DNA of 64,000 nucleotides from Erigeron canadensis (taxonomy: Eukaryota; Streptophyta; Magnoliopsida; Asterales; Asteraceae): contig NC_057766.1 of assembly GCF_010389155.1 (NCBI RefSeq), forward strand, positions 744,001-808,000, given 5' to 3'. Positions 37,601-48,401 of the stretch are shown in pieces. Position numbers and translations under genes: made by a program. The notes beneath the pieces are model-generated. The model saw only the letters and a list, made by a program, of their open reading frames with translations. It did no database searches and was not told the DNA's origin. Positions within the stretch are counted from its first letter, which is position 1. Every line of letters starts with the position of its first letter.

Positions 37601-39293
37601 GGATGTTAAAGTCCAGTTTAAGGATCAACCGAAGTCAAATCGCAAAAACTGGATTTCTAAATTAAAAGACATCGTCTATCCGGGGAGAACGAAAATCAAG
37701 GACCTGTCTGTTATTAAAAATAAACGTGGAAGACCAATCGGGTCAAAGAAAAATATACCTCAAGTATGTCGGATCATAATTCGAACTACATTTAATTAAT
37801 TGAAAATTTTTTTGGAAGTTTTGGTAATTGCCCCCTATTTGTTAGTATACTTGTAAGTGTAATCTGTTATTAAAATTTTTTTTTTTTTGCAGGCGCCCGA
37901 ACAAAACAGACCAGCGACAAACACAGCACCCTCGGGTCTTCAAAAATCCAGGTGGGTTCAATTCTCTGATCAATTTTCGCAGCCGTCATGTGCATTTGGA
38001 GAAGGCCAATATGCGAGACACAGTGAATACGTGAGCACCCAATCACGTTTTTTTGAAGAAAGGGAAAGTCAACCACAATCACTTGAAAGTCGTAGATAGA
38101 GTGATTATGTGGGCACCGGTTCATTTTTCGCGGAAACACCATCACGTTTCTACAATGAAAATGAAAGCCAAGCACAATCACCTGAAAGTCGGAGACAGAG
38201 TGATTATGTGGGCATCAGTTCTGTTTTCGCGGAAACACCATCACGTTTCTTCAATGAAACTGAAAGCCAGCCCGAATGGGGTCAGATTGGGAGACAAAGT
38301 AATTATGTGGGCCTATCAATGAACGTGCCAGACAATGTAGACGAACCATATAACAAAGTATTATGGGGTCAAAGTGGTAGGCAAAGTGGGTATGTGGGTT
38401 ATGAGTTTAACATCCCGGGAAATACAAATTCCTTTGGCGAACCTTATAACAAACTATACTAGGGACAAAGTGGCAGACATAGTTCGTATGTGGGTAGCGA
38501 TTCACGTTTCGCAGACACACAAAGTTATTTCGGAGACCAGAATAACCAAACGCAAGAAGAAACATATAGCTTTGTTGATCAATTATTCTCGACACCCATT
38601 ACACAGAATACACAAAATCCCCAGAACAACCCTGAACCGTTTACACACAACTTTTTCCTGAGTGAGTCAACATCGTTTGACATGAGTCATTACCTAGGCC
38701 AGCTCCCTAAGTTCTTTCAAAGATACGTTGTCAATATAAAAAATGTACAGTCTGATGGTAACTGTGGGTTTCGGGCACTGGCTGTTGCTTTGGGTGAAAA
38801 CGAGCAAAAATTCGAGTGGATTCGCAAACTAATGCTAGAGGAGTATGAGTCCAGGCGCGGATACTATGAGGGTGCATTCGCTGGTGACGCTAAACACATA
38901 CACACTTTGCTATCAATGTCTTATCCGAATGGTCGCCCACATGATTACTGGATGATGAATCCATATTGCGCTATGCTTCTGTCTAATGCGTTGGGGGTAA
39001 TAATTATCTGTTTAAGTTTAGAGGAGAACATCACATGTTTTCCTTTTTGGAAGGGGCCAAGCGAGCTATACGTAGATGACCCGATATGCATTGCCCTGGT
39101 ATCGGGGTCGACACATTTTGTTACAGTTGTTTTAGATAAGGACTGCCCAATGCCTTACACCTCAGCTTGGGGACATGATAAACCTGCATCGCAGGCCTGG
39201 GCAACACATCCGAAGTACAGAGACCGTTTGGCTGAGTACCACAGACACGTTCAAGCTAATAAGGCACCTACGGGATATAAGATCCTTGAATAG
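34628..39293 (+). pseudogene. FAR1/MULE transposase fused to OTU protease, with stops
   Basis: Six exons (34628-34765, 35703-36194, 36289-36856, 36946-37386, 37471-37763, 37893-39293) join in phase into 1110 codons. Residues 47-210 hold a FAR1/GCM1-type zinc finger (LKCQCPFRLIGRF, VVDDTHNHYP). Residues 211-550 are the MULE transposase core: QIDATYKTNMY (Asp258), VLTDRDLALMKA (Asp321), LLCRVHIWRN, then a SWIM-like CGCKVW...LPCACRL and HTINDFWRKLDLT. NKRGRPIGSKK is AT-hook-like. Exon 6 starts with about five GRQSxYVG repeats and ends in an OTU cysteine-protease domain: SDGNCGFRALAVALG (Asp932, Cys935) and STHFVTVVLD (His1052). OTU enzymes remove ubiquitin; here that role is inferred. Only three in-frame stops (36556 TGA, 38097 TAG, 38460 TAG) break the frame; there is no frameshift, so death is recent. 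Confidence 0.85.
34790..35560 (+). repeat. Tandem repeats in transposase intron 1
   Basis: About five copies of an AT-rich unit of roughly 135 bases. It is recognised by GTTAGATATTTATTAGTATA, then AAAAACTAATTTAGGCAAAT, then TATTTTAGTACTATTT. A shorter sub-repeat, GATATTGCATATTTAAAATGTTA, is multiplied near 35290 and 35455-35500. It fills most of the 937-base intron. Confidence 0.8.
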
Positions 39294-39654
39294 TTTATTT
39301 ATATCGTATAATTGTTTGTTTGTAACTCTTTAACGTATGTAATAATAGTTATTATAAGTACTAGATATCGTTGATGTATTTTTTTACTTATATTTGTTAT
39401 AATGATTACTAATAATAGTTGACGTATTCTATAGCTATCTTTGATGTTTTTGTTTTTATAAGTACTAGATATCGTTGACGTATTCTATTACTAATAATAG
39501 TTGACGTATTTATTTATATAGATTAGGCATATTTTTTTTACGTTTTTTTCGTTTGTTATGACCATCATCACCAGCACATCCGAAAAGATAAACACATATT
39601 CACCATAAACATAATTGATACGATAAAAAATATATTGTTTATAACCAAAAAATA
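39294..39654. other. Gap between the convergent MULE genes
   Basis: An AT-rich stretch with the words TAGATATCGTTGACGTATT and ACTAATAATAGTTGACGTAT repeated three or four times (39359-39510). It probably holds both 3' UTRs and poly(A) sites. No coding sequence is seen. Confidence 0.45.
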
Positions 39655-41011
39655 CTAATCATGAGCTTCATCGCTCTCATCATCATCATCATCGTCATCT
39701 AAATTGACATGATGCGATCCGCCTGAGTATTGAGGGGCTGTGGGCAACTGCTGGGACGGCTGAGGAGGAAAAGGAGCCTGTGCATAACTAGAATAGTTAA
39801 ATAATTCATCAAATAAGGAGGACGTCTGGCTAGGCTGAGGTGGGTCATTGTTCAAGTCGAATGATGCACGTGGCTGTCCCTGGGTAAGATGCGTATAGTC
39901 ATACGCCTCGGTACCCATCTGCCTGATGACCCGCCCTATGCCTCGACGATGCCTCGCCCGGGGTCCCCGTACATCCATGACAATGTCAGGATCTGGTGTT
40001 GGAACGAGGTCCTGTTCAGCCTCCTCCTTCTTCTTCTTGAGCTGAGACTGTAAAAAACATTACATTATACATAAGGTTGATTAATTAACATTTAATACTA
40101 AAAAATATAAAATCCTACAGAGAGACACATACATGTATTTCTTCAGCCATCGGGTGTTCCCATTGTTTATCCTTCTTCTTCTTGTGCTTAATCTCGAACA
40201 AATCCACCAAGTCCACGTCCTTGTTTTTTTCAACCTGTAAACACATCAATTTATCATAGACATATACATTCTTTAATTTATACTTTTAAACACAATTATA
40301 TATATTTAATACACATATAATTCATAACTAACCTTCTCCTGGTGGACGTACTGAGAGTAAGACTTACGACCATGGGTCCCCGCAAGAACTTGCTTGCCCC
40401 TGTTCGTGCTGTTTCTCGCCGACTGCTTCACCCGGTCCAACCTCTAGTAATATCCCAACAAAGCTCTCCAGTCCTCCTGTGACATACCCTCTGGAGGAAC
40501 AGCCTGTTCCAACTGGGGAACTACATCCAGGCCCCCCTTTTTGGAAAAGTGGGCTCTCTTGAACTGGCTCTTCCGGAGCCGATACTGATCGGAGCAGTCC
40601 CTATCAACACACAGCCTAAACCCCCGCCTGATAGGATCCTCGGGGTTAGGAATCTGAATAAAGTGGTCCAATTTGAACCGAGTCTGCAATTTATAAAAGT
40701 AAAAGTTAGCGAAATTAAAAATTGATACAAACATCAAAGAAGAAGTTAAAAATGAATAATATTTTACGTTCAGAGTCGGGATGATAAAATCCTTTCTCTC
40801 AGCAGGCACATGGTCCCAGGAGTCGTATGTCTGAGGGATGTGGCGGACCAAGGTGCCAATGAGGCTCTTATACATAGAAGAATTTGGGCCGATCGCCTAC
40901 CACGTTTTTAAGTTGCTTGTGTCGAAGTCGATGGACATGCGGCCCTTTTTCGCGAACTCGGCCTCCAGATTTAAATTTTGACATGGCCCCCTCCCCTTTC
41001 CCTTTCGTGGG
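39655..41011 (-). pseudogene. Transposase_24 (Ptta/En/Spm) type accessory protein
   Basis: On the minus strand four exons fit in phase: 41011-40768, 40683-40333, 40234-40133 and 40047-39655, about 360 codons. The translation matches the plant Transposase_24 family (PF03004): RGPCQNLNLEAEFAKKGRMS, IGPNSSMYKSLIGTLVRHIP, DSWDHVPAERKD, EGMSQEDWRALLGYY, RVKQSARNSTNRGKQVLAGT, HGRKSYSQYVH, and a Lys-rich tail before a low-complexity DLNNDPPQPSQ...DDDDDDDESDEAHD end. TAG codons at 40897-40899 (after LKTW) and 40444-40446 (after LLGYY) break it. An upstream exon is likely at about 41238-41151 (MATYHGGDGGNEDPHRP), but its frame does not join cleanly. The family's biochemical role is unknown to me; its position recalls mudrB. 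Confidence 0.75.
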
Positions 41012-41239
41012 CTAGCAAAAATTAAAAAAACAAGTTAGTAAAAAAAATATTAAATTAAAATATGAATAATAAAGAACCAAATTCTAAAAAGACAATTTAG
41101 TAAAAAATATTAAATTAAAATATGAATTATAAAAAAACCAAATTCCTTACCGCCGCTGCCTTTGCAGCCTCATGTAATCTTCCACCATGGTCGATGTGGG
41201 TCTTCATTGCCGCCATCACCGCCATGGTAAGTCGCCATC

Positions 41240-42218
41240 TATACTGCAAAATACAAATCATATTATACGTTTTTTGCAAAATACAAATCATATAACAAAA
41301 TTATCACAAATTTAATTACTTTTATATATATCTTTTTTACTTGATAATAATTTTTAGAACTCCGTTTATAGAATATAAATTTACTTTTATACTTTTAAAT
41401 TTAACTTTATAGTAATTTTTAATACGTCTAAGGTAGTTTATTTAATCAAAATTTTTAATTCAAATTTTTAAATAATTTTGTATATTTAGTTCAATACATA
41501 TATTTTTAACATAATCTTGGCTATTTATTTTAATCAATTTTTTAACAAATTTTAATCTACGTCATTATTATTTTGTCAATATTCTAACCAAAAAGTAAAA
41601 CACCTAACACTAATGACTAAAATATTCTAACAAATCAATATATTAACTTTTTAACTTAATTGTTTATACTTTTGAACTTAATTTTTATAATTAATTTTTA
41701 TGTATATTTTTCTTGAACTAAATTTTATTACGTCTTAAGTAGTTTATTTAATCAAAATTTTTACATAATCTTGCCTATTTATTTTAATCAATTTTTTAAC
41801 AAATTCTAATCTTCTTAATTTTGCATTTAAAGATATATATTCTAACAAATCACTAACAAAACAAATTCGTGGCTCCTAACAAATCACTAAATTATCAATA
41901 AATCAAAACTAACTATACTAACAAACCTATTAAAATCCTATAAAAAACTAATAATCCTAACAAAACTAACAAAACTAATAAATATACAAAAACTATACTA
42001 ACATACCAATATTCTAACAAAACTAACAAAACTAATAAATATACAAAAACTATACTAACATACCAATATTCTAACAAAACTAACTAATTAACAAAACTAA
42101 CAAAACTAATAATAACATACCAATATACTAACAAACCTATTAAAATCCTATAAACAACTAATAATTCTAACAAATTAATAAAACTGATATATGTACAAAA
42201 ACTATACTAACATACCAT
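41240..42218. other. AT-rich MULE interior, tandem words
   Basis: No coding sequence is visible. From 41840 to 42200 the words CTAACAAAACTAACAAAACT and ATATACAAAAACTATACTAA recur many times. It is probably the upstream region and leader of the minus-strand gene. Confidence 0.5.
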
Positions 42219-42425
42219 GGAGGCCCGAATTTTTTCACTTTTTGCAGCGAGGGTCGCTGCAAAAATTAGTAATGGTGTAGATGCTAAAAATAATGGTTTG
42301 GATATTGAGAAAAACATAAAATAGGCCTGAATTTTTTCACTTTTTGCAGCGAGGGTTGCTGCAAAAATTAGTAATGGTCTAGATACTAAAAAATAATGGT
42401 TTGGATATTGGGAAAAGCATAAAAT
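42219..42425. repeat. Tandem pair, each with a GCAGCGA hairpin
   Basis: Two copies of a unit of about 103 bases, each with TTTTTTCACTTTTTGCAGCG, the hairpin (42239-42265; 42341-42367, where one stem base is changed) and AAAAATTAGTAATGG. The open frame read through it on the minus strand (42207-42683) repeats LLIFAATLAAKSEKI as a result and is not convincing as a protein. Confidence 0.8.
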
Positions 42426-42469
42426 ACATACCACAATTTGAAATGGCTTGAAAATTTGGGGGAAGACGA

Positions 42470-42700
42470 CCGACCGGAATTTGGGGGAGGATAATCCCGA
42501 CACTGGCGGTACTGCGGTGGCGATGGACGGCGGCAGCGGCTGGCGGTAGTGCACGGTGGTGGCTGGCGGTGGACGGTGGTGGCTGGCGGCGGTAATGCAA
42601 TAGATGGTGGAGGAAGAGAAGGCTGGCGGTACTGCACGGTGGTGGCTGGCGGTCGACGGTGGTGGCTGGCGGCGGTACTGCAATAGATGGGTGGAGGAAG
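42470..42700. repeat. GGTGGTGGCTGGCGG low-complexity block
   Basis: A GC-rich block of imperfect 12-15-base units. It gives Pro-rich open frames in all minus-strand frames, which is why I do not call a gene. It lies inside the right end of the MULE. Confidence 0.6.
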
Positions 42701-42794
42701 AAAAAGTGTTATATTTTGAAGGGTGGAGGAAGTGTAATCTGAAAATGATGGAATAGATGATGGGTGGATCGGTTTTTAAAAAGGCGTCGGGTTA

Positions 42795-42825
42795 ACTTAT
42801 TGCAGCGACCCTCGCTGCAATAAGT
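42795..42825. repeat. Perfect 31-bp hairpin, right terminus
   Basis: Arms of 14 bases (ACTTATTGCAGCGA and its complement) around CCC. Compared with the left-end copy, T became A in one arm and A became T in the other, so the stem stays perfect. The CCC loop is the complement of GGG, as expected for an inverted end. Confidence 0.9.
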
Positions 42826-42886
42826 GGAGTAACGGTCGGGTCAAACATTTAAAGCGGTGAGTGAAAAGCTGACGTGGCGAGGGTTA

Positions 42887-42907
42887 TTGCAGCGACCCTC
42901 GCTGCAA
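42887..42907. repeat. Outermost hairpin of the right terminus
   Basis: TTGCAGCGA, CCC, TCGCTGCAA, 61 bases inside the right end. This is nearly the same distance as the left copy's 58. Confidence 0.9.
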
Positions 42908-42968
42908 AATGTGCCTGGTCAAATTACTAAAAATGGTGGTCGAGATACGGGGCGCGTTTTTTTAATCT

Positions 42969-42977
42969 ATAGTTCAT
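42969..42977 (+). repeat. Target site duplication, right copy
   Basis: ATAGTTCAT, identical to 34263-34271. Confidence 0.8.
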
Positions 42978-43098
42978 TTTTATATAGTTTAACTTGTTTT
43001 TATTTATGTGAAAAATTATATATATGTGAGTTGATATACGGGACGCTTTTATGCTTAGGTAACTTGCTCTTTTAATACGTTTAGGTTTTTGCTAGCGA

Positions 43099-43890
43099 CT
43101 AGCGTATAGTAAACACGTTTACATAAATAATGAAAGAAACATGCTACAAATTGATATATTATTATGAAAACAAATGTATTGAAAATTAAAGAAAATGAAA
43201 ATGGATGGACAGTTGGACACATAAAGACAGCATCCACACGTACCACACGTTTCAAACCTTTCCACACTCTTTTGAACCAGTTCGGGTTTTGTCCTTGATG
43301 GAGAATTCGGCATTAAATCTTTCCGTCATTTTGCAACTTAGTTTGTTCGTGTCAATTCCAGTTTACCCTTTTTTTTTTCAATTTTACTTATATAAAAAAA
43401 GAAACAAAAAGTGTATCACCAATACCACAACTTAATCAATACGAAAGCTAAAGAAAAACATATAAAAATTAATAATAAAAAGAGAAACAAAAAGTGTAGA
43501 GTATATAGTTTGAAAAATACATACCAATTCATCAACAAATACCATCTCGAATGTGTTGATTTTTTTCGGGTTATTCTACTCCAAAACAGTCCATGAAAAA
43601 AGTATATAAATTAAAAAACTTTTTGGTAGTCGATCATACCTTTTTTTTCGCTGGAGGTTTTTATTAGGGTTGAGAATATGTGAGTATTTTTTCTAGGTGG
43701 TATATATATAGATAATAATTATAAAGAATTTTTATAAGATTTTTTTTATTAAAGATTGGTCATTTTTTATTAAATAAATATTAAAAAAATAGAAGATTAA
43801 TAAGGTGGGAGTATTAGGCTAAAGGAGGGAGATTAGGGGTGCAAAGTGTACCCCAACCTCCTTTTATAGTTATATTAGTATATATATAGA
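43099..43890 (-). mobile_element. Helitron, 792 bp
   Basis: On the minus strand it starts TCTATATATATACTAATATA after an A (43891) and then runs through GGGGTACACTTTGCACCCCT, the same 5' end family as the element at 4289. Its end is CTAG|T (43099-43102), six bases after a perfect palindrome GTAAACGTGTTTAC (43109-43122). The hairpin differs from the CCCG-type of its 4289 relative, so the 3' end is from another subfamily or was replaced. No recognisable gene is inside. Confidence 0.7.
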
Positions 43891-44063
43891 TAATACTAAT
43901 AAAAATTTTTAATAAGATTTTTTTATTAAAGCAAGATTGGTCAATTCTTATTAATTAAATATAAAAAAAATAGAAAATTAATAAGATGGGAGTATTAGGC
44001 TAAAGGACGGGAATTAGGGGTGCCAAGTGTACTCTCAACTTTCTCTTTTAGTTATATTATAGA
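43891..44063 (-). mobile_element. Extra Helitron 5' end, tandem
   Basis: A second copy of the same 5' terminal segment (about 173 bases) directly upstream of the first: minus strand starts TCTATAATATAACTAAAAGA after an A, then GTACACTTGGCACCCCTAAT. It runs straight into the 43890 start with no 3' end between. Confidence 0.7.
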
Positions 44064-44359
44064 TAGATGAGTTAATCCCTCTCCGAAAAAACTATATGAG
44101 ATGAAAACTTTGCCGCATAAATATTAAATAAGATTTGAAAGATTTGTTTATATATTTTTAAAGATTTTGTTTTGATAAAAAAAAAGATTTATGATAAAAG
44201 TTTAAATATAATTATCTATTTAATAAGTAAATAAAAAATTAAAAATTTTAGAAAAAATGAGAGAGCTCTAGAGTAATTAGGAAAGAGTTTTAGACCTAAA
44301 AATGGCTTTAAAAGATGTCAAGTGTACCCCTAACCTACTCTTTTAGTTATAAGTATAGA
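44064..44359 (-). mobile_element. Third Helitron 5' end, tandem
   Basis: The minus strand starts TCTATACTTATAACTAAAAG and then GGGGTACACTTGACATC, a more diverged member of the family. No terminus of its own lies before 44063. Confidence 0.6.
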
Positions 44360-46759
44360 TATTAATCATCTATATTATAATAAACCTAAGTTATATCATT
44401 TACATTTTAACTCTCTCTACATGAAAAAAGCCATTTAGAGACATCTATAGCGACTTAATTGGCGACATATTTCAAGCTAGCAACTTGCATAGCAATATCA
44501 AGTAAGAAGTCTCTAGAAAAAAGTCGCAAATTTTTGCGTCATTAGTATGTAAGATGCTAAAATTAGCGATAGTAATAGAGTCATTTACATCGTGTCGCTA
44601 ACTTTTTTTAGCGACATCACTACTGTGACGGTAATGTTGACGTTAATCTCAAACAAGTCGCTAAACACGACGCAATATGTGACACTAATTATAGCAAAAT
44701 TTTCCTGGTCCGTTTCATTTGTCGTTATATATGCCATTGGTTATATTAAAACCAACATTTTTTGAGCTAAATAGATAATAACTATACAAATAAATAATCT
44801 GATATTCGAATTGAAACATACATTACATTAACTAGATATTCCATTTAACATATATCCAAAGTAACTTCTACAACAAACTAAACATCAAAAAGTATTTAAG
44901 TTTAAACTAAAGATATTGGCTTCTTGAACATGACCTTTCCGGCTTTCATTAGCAAGTGCAATATGTGTATTCTGAAAAAAATAAGAAAATAACACTTTGT
45001 TAATATGGAATCTTGTAGAGAAACCTTGCATCTATTTAAAAAACCATAGACTTTTTAAAGAAAACTGAACATGATCCTTCCCTGGGATAGTAATTGTTTT
45101 CCTATCCTTCTTAATTCATGATTTCAATAAGTCAAATTCTTGTATAAATGATATAAAGAGTGATGCATGACAAGCACAGCCACCAATACTAGACAGTCTT
45201 AAATTAAGATAGGTGATGATCTTATACAAACCCGTGAATAAAAGAGCAACAAACCTGAATCTCTTGTCCGTTTTTGCCTTTAATCAAATGATCACTTTAG
45301 ATCCTTCAGTTGCTTCTTTCCAGTTTATGCAGGTACATTCTCTCCAGAAAGCTCCTCGTCTCCTCTCCCATTAGCTATTGTTGCCTAATGCCTACATACA
45401 TGGTACTCGACTTCAAATTTCAGAATTATATTATAAATTAATAAGATGAGAGCAAGAAGAGCAGTAGGTTTACCTGCAATAATCTGAACTTTAAAGAAAA
45501 ATCCTTTGCATTAAAGTACTTTATAAACAAGCAGATGCTACCAAGAGATTCGGTATTCTGAACTTTAACATATCGGATACTTGGCATGTAACTGCAAAAT
45601 ATATTTAAAAAACATAGCCGTTTAGCAACATTGGCTACTATTCATTTAGACATTGTGCCAAATACTTGATTCATTTAGCATAAGTACCTAATTTTCGAAA
45701 TAACACCTAGTAAATCAAAACAAATGAGGATGAAAACTACTCACTGAAAACCAACACTCTTAAAAAGGCGCGCGCACAGCTTTCAAGATGTTAGACAGGT
45801 TAACACTCGATGCCTGATGACAATGCCTTATCAACCATTGTGACGTTGTCAAAAAAGCAAATGTTGACGACGTCGATCTCAAAGCTTTTTAAATACTTGT
45901 ATGAAATAAAAACCTATGAATAAATTGAAAAATTATACTCACCGCAATGACCTCAAGTCTTCCTTGGGGCTTTTTGGGAGCCATATCTCGAGATACGGAA
46001 ACAATGTAATGTCCTTGCAGTATATCATCTGTATCCTATAAAAGATCAATATTAAACTATTAATTGGGAGTCACTAAATTTGTCTCTAAATGGTTGTTTT
46101 ATTGTACTAGATTTTAAATAACTACATTACTTCCTTTGCATTAATTATTTTTACATTAATAACCACTCCACAACCGCCACCATCGCCGCCGTCACTCGTC
46201 ACCGTCACTGCCACCACTGCAGTCGCGCCACTAAATTAAAAGTGATTAGATCGTCACGTTAGTTTCCAAATCGACATAACTAAAAGGTTGATTGCATTAT
46301 ATAGCTACTATAATGGAGACAACCAAAACTTATATAAAAAATTTTCGGTAAGGATCCTAATAACAAACAACTTACGATAAGAAAAAAAAAAAGATACATG
46401 ACCCATAAAAGTCAGGAAAGCTTAATGCCTTAATCTTCTTGTTTCTATTTGCTAGCCAAAGAAAATAGCATGAAAAACCTAGTTGAGGACTCCGCCGAAT
46501 TCTTGAAATTACGTGATTCCTGAATTTCCAAAGAGACCCAACACCAAACGACACATTTTATCGCCTCATTCACCTCATTTTATCGTATCATGAATCACAA
46601 TGTCTAAAATTTCTGTTGTACAATGACAAAGTACATTTTATCATAACTCATAGAGAAATTCTATAACTAACTATTGACATCGATCAAGTTGCTATTTTTG
46701 GAAAGACATAAATTAAGGCTAGCTACGTCTTTTCAACGACGAATCTACTACTCGTATAA
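44360..46759. other. Intergenic debris with two gene-like scraps
   Basis: At 44440-44700, GCGAC/GTCGC words recur as in subterminal repeats of CACTA-type elements, but no paired ends were found. On the minus strand, 46037-45953 could be an exon: it reads LQGHYIVSVSRDMAPKKPQG then RLEVIA and ends at GTGAGT; I do not recognise the protein. At 46554-46372 a minus-strand frame, SLWKFRNHVI...LANRNKKIKALSFPDF, resembles the extreme C-terminus of a LINE polymerase. At 46150-46230 a CCGCCACC-rich patch resembles the 3' part of the 54267 Helitron. Confidence 0.3.
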
Positions 46760-47908
46760 TCTTAATCTTAATCTTAATATATACTATAAGAGAGTTGAAC
46801 TAGTAACTTATTAACCAATCAAATCATTCAAATAAAAATTTCTAATAATGATTATCCAAATATATTATTATATTAGTATTTATATTATATTGTAGAAAAA
46901 GTCTCATTAATTTACAATTTTTTGTTTTTCATCAACTTACACTTTTTAGCCCTGAATACTTAATTTATATTTATTTTTAACTATTAACTTGTGAATTTTT
47001 TTAAAATTTATAATCATTTAATTAGTTAAAAAAAATTTCAATATATTAAATATTGTCTACAAAAAATTATTTCAATAGCTAATGACTTATTAACAAACAT
47101 TATATTAGATTTTTATGAATTATAAATATTAATATTTAGTTTAATATTTAATATAAACACAACTTGAACTCTAAATACATATCGATCCAAAACATAATAA
47201 CAAATGATGATATACAACATCCTTATCCTAAACACAATAGGAATCACAAAACATAAGACGGTCACAGAACAAAACACGATTTACAACACAGACTTACTTG
47301 AATACTAAATCGAAGTCAATATGAACTCTATTCAAGATTCATTATATCTCTCAAATCAAAAAGGTAAATAAGTTTCCTTTTTTTTTGTATATTAGGTTTG
47401 CGTATTAATGTTTAAAGTTACAATTGTCACTCAAATCAAGAAACCTAATTGTTATCAAAGAGTATGAAAACAATCTTAATTGTTATCTAATTATCACAGG
47501 ACAGGTGATTGAAAATAAACTTATGCGTGTTATGGGTCCGCATCATGATCACGTACATATACTTGAATGTCGAATACATGATCAAAAGTATGTTTATATC
47601 TTAATTATTAATTATCTTTCATAATAATATCACATTATGAGTACAACTGGTTTCAAAAAGTTATATAATAGAGAAATTATTATAACATGTGCATTGTGCA
47701 ATGAATACGACAAACAATTTCATCAATATGTCTGAGCTAATAATGACAGTGACGAACATATAATTATTGTACTACAACTTGCAAAGTGTAACACTTAAAA
47801 CCATATATCTTCAAAATTATAAGCTTTTATGACTTAAATGTATAATAATCTAATATTGATAATATCGTAAACCCCGTATCCAATGTTGAACACGAGTCTA
47901 AAATCTAG
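46760..47908 (+). mobile_element. Helitron family B, copy 1 (1149 bp)
   Basis: Starts after an A with TCTTAATCTTAATCTTAATA then TACTATAAGAG, and ends AAAATCTAG|T. The 3' hairpin is worn (CGTATCCAATGTTGAACACG). The start and end match copy 2 at 52008-52831, including the TTATATAATAGAGAAATTAT block. The bases outside the two copies differ, which fixes the ends. Confidence 0.75.
47424..47802 (+). pseudogene. RPA-like OB-fold fragments in Helitron copy 1
   Basis: Two pieces of a replication protein A-like gene. The first (47466-47590) encodes NLNCYLIITGQVIEN and HVHILECRIHDQK, like the DVIGEVVE...LRD strand pattern of the RPA DNA-binding OB-fold. The second (47655-47802) encodes FKKLYNREIIITCAL and NEYDKQFHQYV, a TGA stop, then HIIIVLQLAKCNT. 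In intact plant relatives the corresponding run is TLWxDYxxxF followed by VVIxLQxAKxxT. The TGA and missing linking exons show it is not functional. Confidence 0.6.
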
Positions 47909-48401
47909 TTATAAACGATACGGAATAGTTCTAAATTAACTCATGCTAATAATTGAATTTTTTACTTCGCCCCAAAAGGCAATAGACTCCATCAAATCAG
48001 CTAATTCTAAATTGGCAAAATTATGGGTATGTTTGGTTGGTGCCTTGGTGGTGTTTGGATCGAGGAAATGAGTTTCATAGTTTGTTTGATGATTTTAAAC
48101 CAAGAAGAGGAATGAAACCTTTAAATCATAACGGAAAATTTTGAATAAGTGATGTCATTTTGTTGATTAATATAAAAAGTAGACACTAATTACTTACTTT
48201 AGCTATTTGAGTTTTTAGCTTATCCGAGAAAAAGTTTTCAAAATGTTTTTTTCGCCATGTACTCTTCTCCCTTTCCACCCTTTTTAACCACATGATCGAG
48301 TCACTTTTTCAACGCTTTCTCACAACATGCATTTGGCATATATGTTTTTTCTAAAATATATGTGTGGTTAATAATCCGTAATACATACAACTTAAATTTT
48401 G
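47909..48401. other. Intergenic, nothing recognised
   Basis: No gene. It ends with TAAATTTTG at 48393-48401, one side of the next element's target duplication. Confidence 0.4.

Larger units (their letters stand above)
34272..42968. mobile_element. 8.7-kb MuDR-like element with OTU-fused transposase
   Basis: A perfect 9-bp direct repeat lies just outside both ends. The terminal about 85 bases are inverted copies of moderate identity: left AAGCGCC...GACCCGACCAG...TTTTTAGTAAAATGACCA, right (reverse complement) ACGCGCC...TCTCGACCACC..TTTTTAGTAATTTGACCA, each followed by the same GCAGCGA hairpin. Two genes face each other: a + strand transposase joined to an OTU protease, and a - strand Transposase_24-type gene, separated by 361 bases. 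This resembles MuDR, where mudrA and mudrB are convergent. Both genes carry stops, so this copy cannot act alone. The extreme termini (CTATAATG vs AGATTAAA) match poorly. Confidence 0.8.

Noticed and set aside
42207..42683. Pro/His-rich minus-strand open frames
   Set aside because: All three frames are open because of the GGTGGTGGC block and the tandem hairpin unit; no consistent protein.
44440..44700. CACTA element
   Set aside because: GCGAC words recur, and CACTACTG occurs once, but no matching CACTA end or 3-bp duplication was found.
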